Part shown: piece after piece, positions 50,198-52,616 of the stretch
Position numbering within the stretch: the stretch's first letter is position 1
Layout: the number at the start of each line of letters is the position of its first letter
Origin: Amycolatopsis circi
GTDB lineage: Bacteria > Actinomycetota > Actinomycetes > Mycobacteriales > Pseudonocardiaceae
Assembly (NCBI RefSeq): GCF_003385235.1
Contig: NZ_PQIA01000055.1
Location: 1 to 52,616 of the forward strand
DNA length: 52,616 bases
Direction: 5' to 3'
Notes under the pieces: model-generated
The model's database searches: none
Told to the model about the DNA's origin: nothing
Seen by the model: the letters and a program-made list of their open reading frames with translations, nothing else
Position numbers and translations under genes: made by a program

Positions 50198-51015
50198 CCG
50201 AGCCGAAGACCCGGGCGGGCACCACCGTCGACGACATCTACCAGGTGCTGCGCGAACGCATCATCGAAGGCACCTACGGTCCGAAAACCCGGATGTCCCA
50301 ACGGGATCTGGCCGAGGACCTGGACGTCAGCCGGACCCCGCTGCGCGAGGCGCTGCGCCGGCTGGAAGCAGACGGGCTGCTCGTGTCCGAGGCCAACCGC
50401 GGCATGCAGGTGGCTCCGATCGCCAACGCCGACACCGAGCAGCACTACGCGATGCGGCTGCTGGTCGAGCCCCCGGTGATCGCCGCGCTCGTCGACGAGT
50501 TCACCGAGGCCGACCTCGAAGCGATGCGCGAGGTCCTCGACCGGATGGTGGCGGTCGTCGACCGCACCCGGGAGTTCCAGGAAGCGCACCGGCACTTCCA
50601 CGACGTGGCGCTCGTGCGGTACCCGCCGGCGATCGCCGAGCTGACCCGGTCCCTGCACACGATGATCTACCGGCACCAGCGGGCGTACTTCTCCCGTCCG
50701 CGCGCGCCGGAGGAGATCCTGCGCACCGACGAGGCGTTCCTGGCCGCCATCGCCGCCAGGGACTCGGGTCTGGTGCGCCAGCTCCTCGAATTCCATCTGC
50801 TCGACGCCGCGCTGGGCCTGGTCCTCGACATCGACCCGGACCACCGGTTCGACGCGGTCCTGCTCGCGCTGCGCGGCCAGGGCATCACCCTGGACCACGA
50901 CGAAAAGGGCTGCGTCACGCGACCCGCCCGCGTCGGCTGGGTGCGCCTGGACGCGGCGCGGATGCCCGCCATCACCACCACGAACCTCGTGTACGAGCCG
51001 AGGTCGGAGACCTAA
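50194..51015 (+). CDS. GntR-family (FCD) transcriptional regulator
   Basis: The 273-residue protein has the GntR winged helix (IYQVLRERIIEGTYGP, MSQRDLAEDLDVSRTPLREAL at about residues 40-60) and an FCD effector domain with the helical HRHFHDVAL metal/ligand motif. The extra C-terminal 50 residues are unusual for FCD proteins. Located inside the operon it would respond to a pathway acid and control the promoter at 42148, which contains a GntR-like palindrome. It is coupled to the small unknown gene. Confidence 0.9.
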   Translation: MTEPKTRAGTTVDDIYQVLRERIIEGTYGPKTRMSQRDLAEDLDVSRTPLREALRRLEADGLLVSEANRGMQVAPIANADTEQHYAMRLLVEPPVIAALVDEFTEADLEAMREVLDRMVAVVDRTREFQEAHRHFHDVALVRYPPAIAELTRSLHTMIYRHQRAYFSRPRAPEEILRTDEAFLAAIAARDSGLVRQLLEFHLLDAALGLVLDIDPDHRFDAVLLALRGQGITLDHDEKGCVTRPARVGWVRLDAARMPAITTTNLVYEPRSET

Positions 51016-51031
51016 CGTTGAGAGAGGCCCC

Positions 51032-51802
51032 GTGACGTTCCCCCTGTCCGGTCCCGCCGCGCACCGCGTCGGCTTGATCGTTCCGAGTTCCAACACGACG
51101 ATGGAGACCGAGATCCCGGCGATGCTGCGCGCCCGCGAAGCGGTCCGGGCCGACCGGTTCACCTTCCACTCCAGCCGGATGCGCATGCAGCACGTGACCC
51201 CGGCCGAGCTGAAGGCGATGGACGACGATTCGCTGCGCTGCGCGGTCGAACTCGGCGACGCGGACGTCGACGTGATGGCCTACGCCTGCCTGGTCGCGAT
51301 CATGGCACAAGGCCCGGGCTACCACCGCGAGTCCGAGTCCCGGCTCACCGGGTGCGCCCGGGCGCAGACCGTATCGGACGTGCCGGTGCTCTCCTCGGCC
51401 GGAGCCCTGATCAGCGCGCTGCGGCACCTCGGCGCGCGCCGGATCTCGGTGATCACGCCGTACGTCGAGTCGCTGACCAAGCTGGTCTGCGACTACATCG
51501 AGGCCGAGGACATCACCGTGCACGATTCGATCTCGCTCGGCGTGCCGGACAACCTCGAGGTCGGCCGGCTCGATCCCGCGCAGTTGCTCGACCTGGCGGC
51601 CAAAGTGGACACCCGAGGCGTGGACGCGCTGGTGCTCAGCGCGTGCGTGCAGATGCCTTCGCTGCCCGCGATCCAGCCGGTGCAGGACCGGTTCGACATC
51701 CCGGTGCTGTCGGCGTCGACGGCCACCGTGTGGCAGACGCTGACGACGCTAGGACTCGAACCGGTGGTCCCGGACGCGGGCCTGCTGCTCGCGGGAGCGT
51801 GA
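51032..51802 (+). CDS. Maleate cis-trans isomerase-family protein
   Basis: The 256-residue protein has the two-cysteine active site of maleate isomerases and related Asp/Glu racemases: Cys86 in MAYACLVAIM and Cys205 in VLSACVQMPSL, with the N-terminal IVPSSNTTMETEIP that contacts the carboxylates. Maleate isomerase turns maleate to fumarate, the final step of the maleamate pathway. GTG start behind GAGAGAGG, 16 bases after the GntR gene. The relic at 22432-22602 is the N-terminus of a paralogue. Confidence 0.88.
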   Translation: MTFPLSGPAAHRVGLIVPSSNTTMETEIPAMLRAREAVRADRFTFHSSRMRMQHVTPAELKAMDDDSLRCAVELGDADVDVMAYACLVAIMAQGPGYHRESESRLTGCARAQTVSDVPVLSSAGALISALRHLGARRISVITPYVESLTKLVCDYIEAEDITVHDSISLGVPDNLEVGRLDPAQLLDLAAKVDTRGVDALVLSACVQMPSLPAIQPVQDRFDIPVLSASTATVWQTLTTLGLEPVVPDAGLLLAGA

Positions 51803-51806
51803 CAGA

Positions 51807-52601
51807 ATGGGCTTGTTGGAAGGGAAAACGGTCGTCTTCACCGGGGCGGGCGCGGGGATCGGCCGGGAGGTGGTCCGGCATTTCGTCGGTGAAGGCGCCC
51901 GCGTGGTCGCGGTCGACCTGTCCCCGGCGGTCACCGGGCTCTCGGACGAACTCGGCGACGCGGTGCTGCCGATCGTCGGCAACGTCAGCGATCCGGCGGT
52001 CAATCAGTCCGCTGTGGACGCTGCTGTCTCGGCATGGGGAAAGCTCGACGTGTTCGCGGGCAACGCCGGGGTGTACGACGGAGCCAAGCCGCTGGAAGAG
52101 ATCGAGCTGGACACGCTGCCCGCGGCGTTCGGCGAGCTGATGAGCGTCAACGTGCTGGCTCCGCTGCTCGGCGTGCGAGCGGCCTTGCCGCATCTGATCG
52201 CTTCGCGGGGGTGCGTGATTCTCACGGGTTCTTTCGCGACTTACCACGCCTCCGGCGGCGGACCGTTGTACACCGCGTCGAAGCACGCGGTGCTGGGCCT
52301 GGTTCGGCAGCTGGCCTACGAGTTCGCCCCGGACGTACGGGTGAACGGTGTAGCGCCGGGCGTCGCACCGACGAAGCTGCGGGGCGTCGGAGCGCTGGGA
52401 CAGGAACCGGCGGATTCCGTGCTGGACGGCACAGCTGCGGCCCTGCCGACGCAGGAGGTGCCTGCGCTGAGCGACTTCAACGGCGTCTTCACGCTGCTCG
52501 CCTCGGACCAGTCGCGCGCGATGACCGGGACGATGGTGCCGGTGGACAGCGGGCTGGGGGTGCGCGGACTGGCACGGCCGGGCGGGCGGGTCGGACGCTG
52601 A
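51807..52601 (+). CDS. cis-Dihydrodiol dehydrogenase-like SDR (BphB/HcaB type)
   Basis: The 264-residue SDR has TGAGAGIGREVVRHF, GNAGVYDG, and the catalytic GGGPLYTASKHAVLGLVRQLA with Tyr and Lys present. The layout from LLEGKTVVFTGAG through DVFAGNAG to VRVNGVAPG closely follows cis-dihydrodiol dehydrogenases of the BphB/HcaB group. It should oxidise the cis-dihydrodiol made by the Rieske enzyme to the aromatic diol, with NAD+. It lies 4 bases after the isomerase gene and is the last gene in the window; the operon may continue beyond the edge. Confidence 0.85.
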   Translation: MGLLEGKTVVFTGAGAGIGREVVRHFVGEGARVVAVDLSPAVTGLSDELGDAVLPIVGNVSDPAVNQSAVDAAVSAWGKLDVFAGNAGVYDGAKPLEEIELDTLPAAFGELMSVNVLAPLLGVRAALPHLIASRGCVILTGSFATYHASGGGPLYTASKHAVLGLVRQLAYEFAPDVRVNGVAPGVAPTKLRGVGALGQEPADSVLDGTAAALPTQEVPALSDFNGVFTLLASDQSRAMTGTMVPVDSGLGVRGLARPGGRVGR

Positions 52602-52616
52602 CCCATGGCCGACACC

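Noticed and set aside
1..52616. tRNA genes, rRNA genes, CRISPR arrays, transposase genes or attachment repeats
   Set aside because: I looked for conserved tRNA/rRNA sequence, regularly spaced repeats and transposase motifs and saw none. The relics imply past rearrangement, but no mobile element remains visible.

Overview
The window is very GC-rich, has short intergenic gaps, frequent 4-base stop/start overlaps (ATGA, GTGA), many GTG starts and AGGAG-type ribosome binding sites. Together with TetR, PucR, IclR and GntR regulators, an EthA-type monooxygenase and an NuoF-like reductase, this points to a large-genome actinomycete, probably of the Pseudonocardiales (Amycolatopsis-like). The genus is an inference. 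Almost everything here is catabolic. I see no tRNA, rRNA, CRISPR array or intact insertion sequence.

Region A (1-21.8 kb) is a set of operons that look like one degradation island. A decayed acyl-CoA ligase (69-567) is followed by an FAD amine oxidase and an MFS transporter (911-3877). Facing them are a saccharopine-dehydrogenase-like reductase and a hotdog thioesterase (3937-5559, minus). Divergent from these is a ligase plus three-gene acyl-CoA carboxylase operon (5671-10366) with a 71-residue free-standing biotin carrier. A TetR gene (10553-11182, minus) is divergent from a GMC dehydrogenase, a small partner protein and an aldehyde dehydrogenase (11238-14795). Next come an EthA-like Baeyer-Villiger monooxygenase, an HSL-type esterase, an acyl-CoA ligase and an imine-reductase-family enzyme (14933-19989). 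A PucR regulator (minus) and an NTF2-like protein close the region. Four copies of a GGTGCA-N3-TGCACC palindrome, each with the same promoter-like sequence at a fixed distance, tie several of these transcription units together.

Region B (21.8-30.5 kb) starts with gene relics: fragments of a NicX-type dioxygenase, a maleate isomerase and an amidase. It continues with a membrane protein and an amino-acid/amine permease (minus), a divergent TetR gene, and an amine oxidase, aldehyde dehydrogenase and acyl-CoA ligase series. This reads as uptake and oxidation of an amine to an acyl-CoA, with matching TetR operator-like palindromes in front of both halves.

Region C (31.1-41.6 kb) holds a serine hydrolase and IclR regulator (minus), a complete five-gene dipeptide-type ABC importer, a degenerate ROK protein, a creatininase-family amidohydrolase, an enolase-superfamily enzyme and an unknown membrane-anchored protein.

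Region D (42.1-52.6 kb) is a tightly packed 13-gene operon: a Rieske oxygenase (beta, alpha), an isochorismatase-type amidase, an NuoF-like reductase, a ferredoxin, two short-chain dehydrogenases, a NicX-like ring-cleavage enzyme, a fused LigA-LigB extradiol dioxygenase, a nitrilase-family amidase, a small unknown protein, a GntR regulator and a maleate isomerase. The gene content fits ring dihydroxylation of a hydroxypyridine or related N-heteroaromatic, followed by cleavage and a maleamate-maleate-fumarate route. The substrate is an inference.
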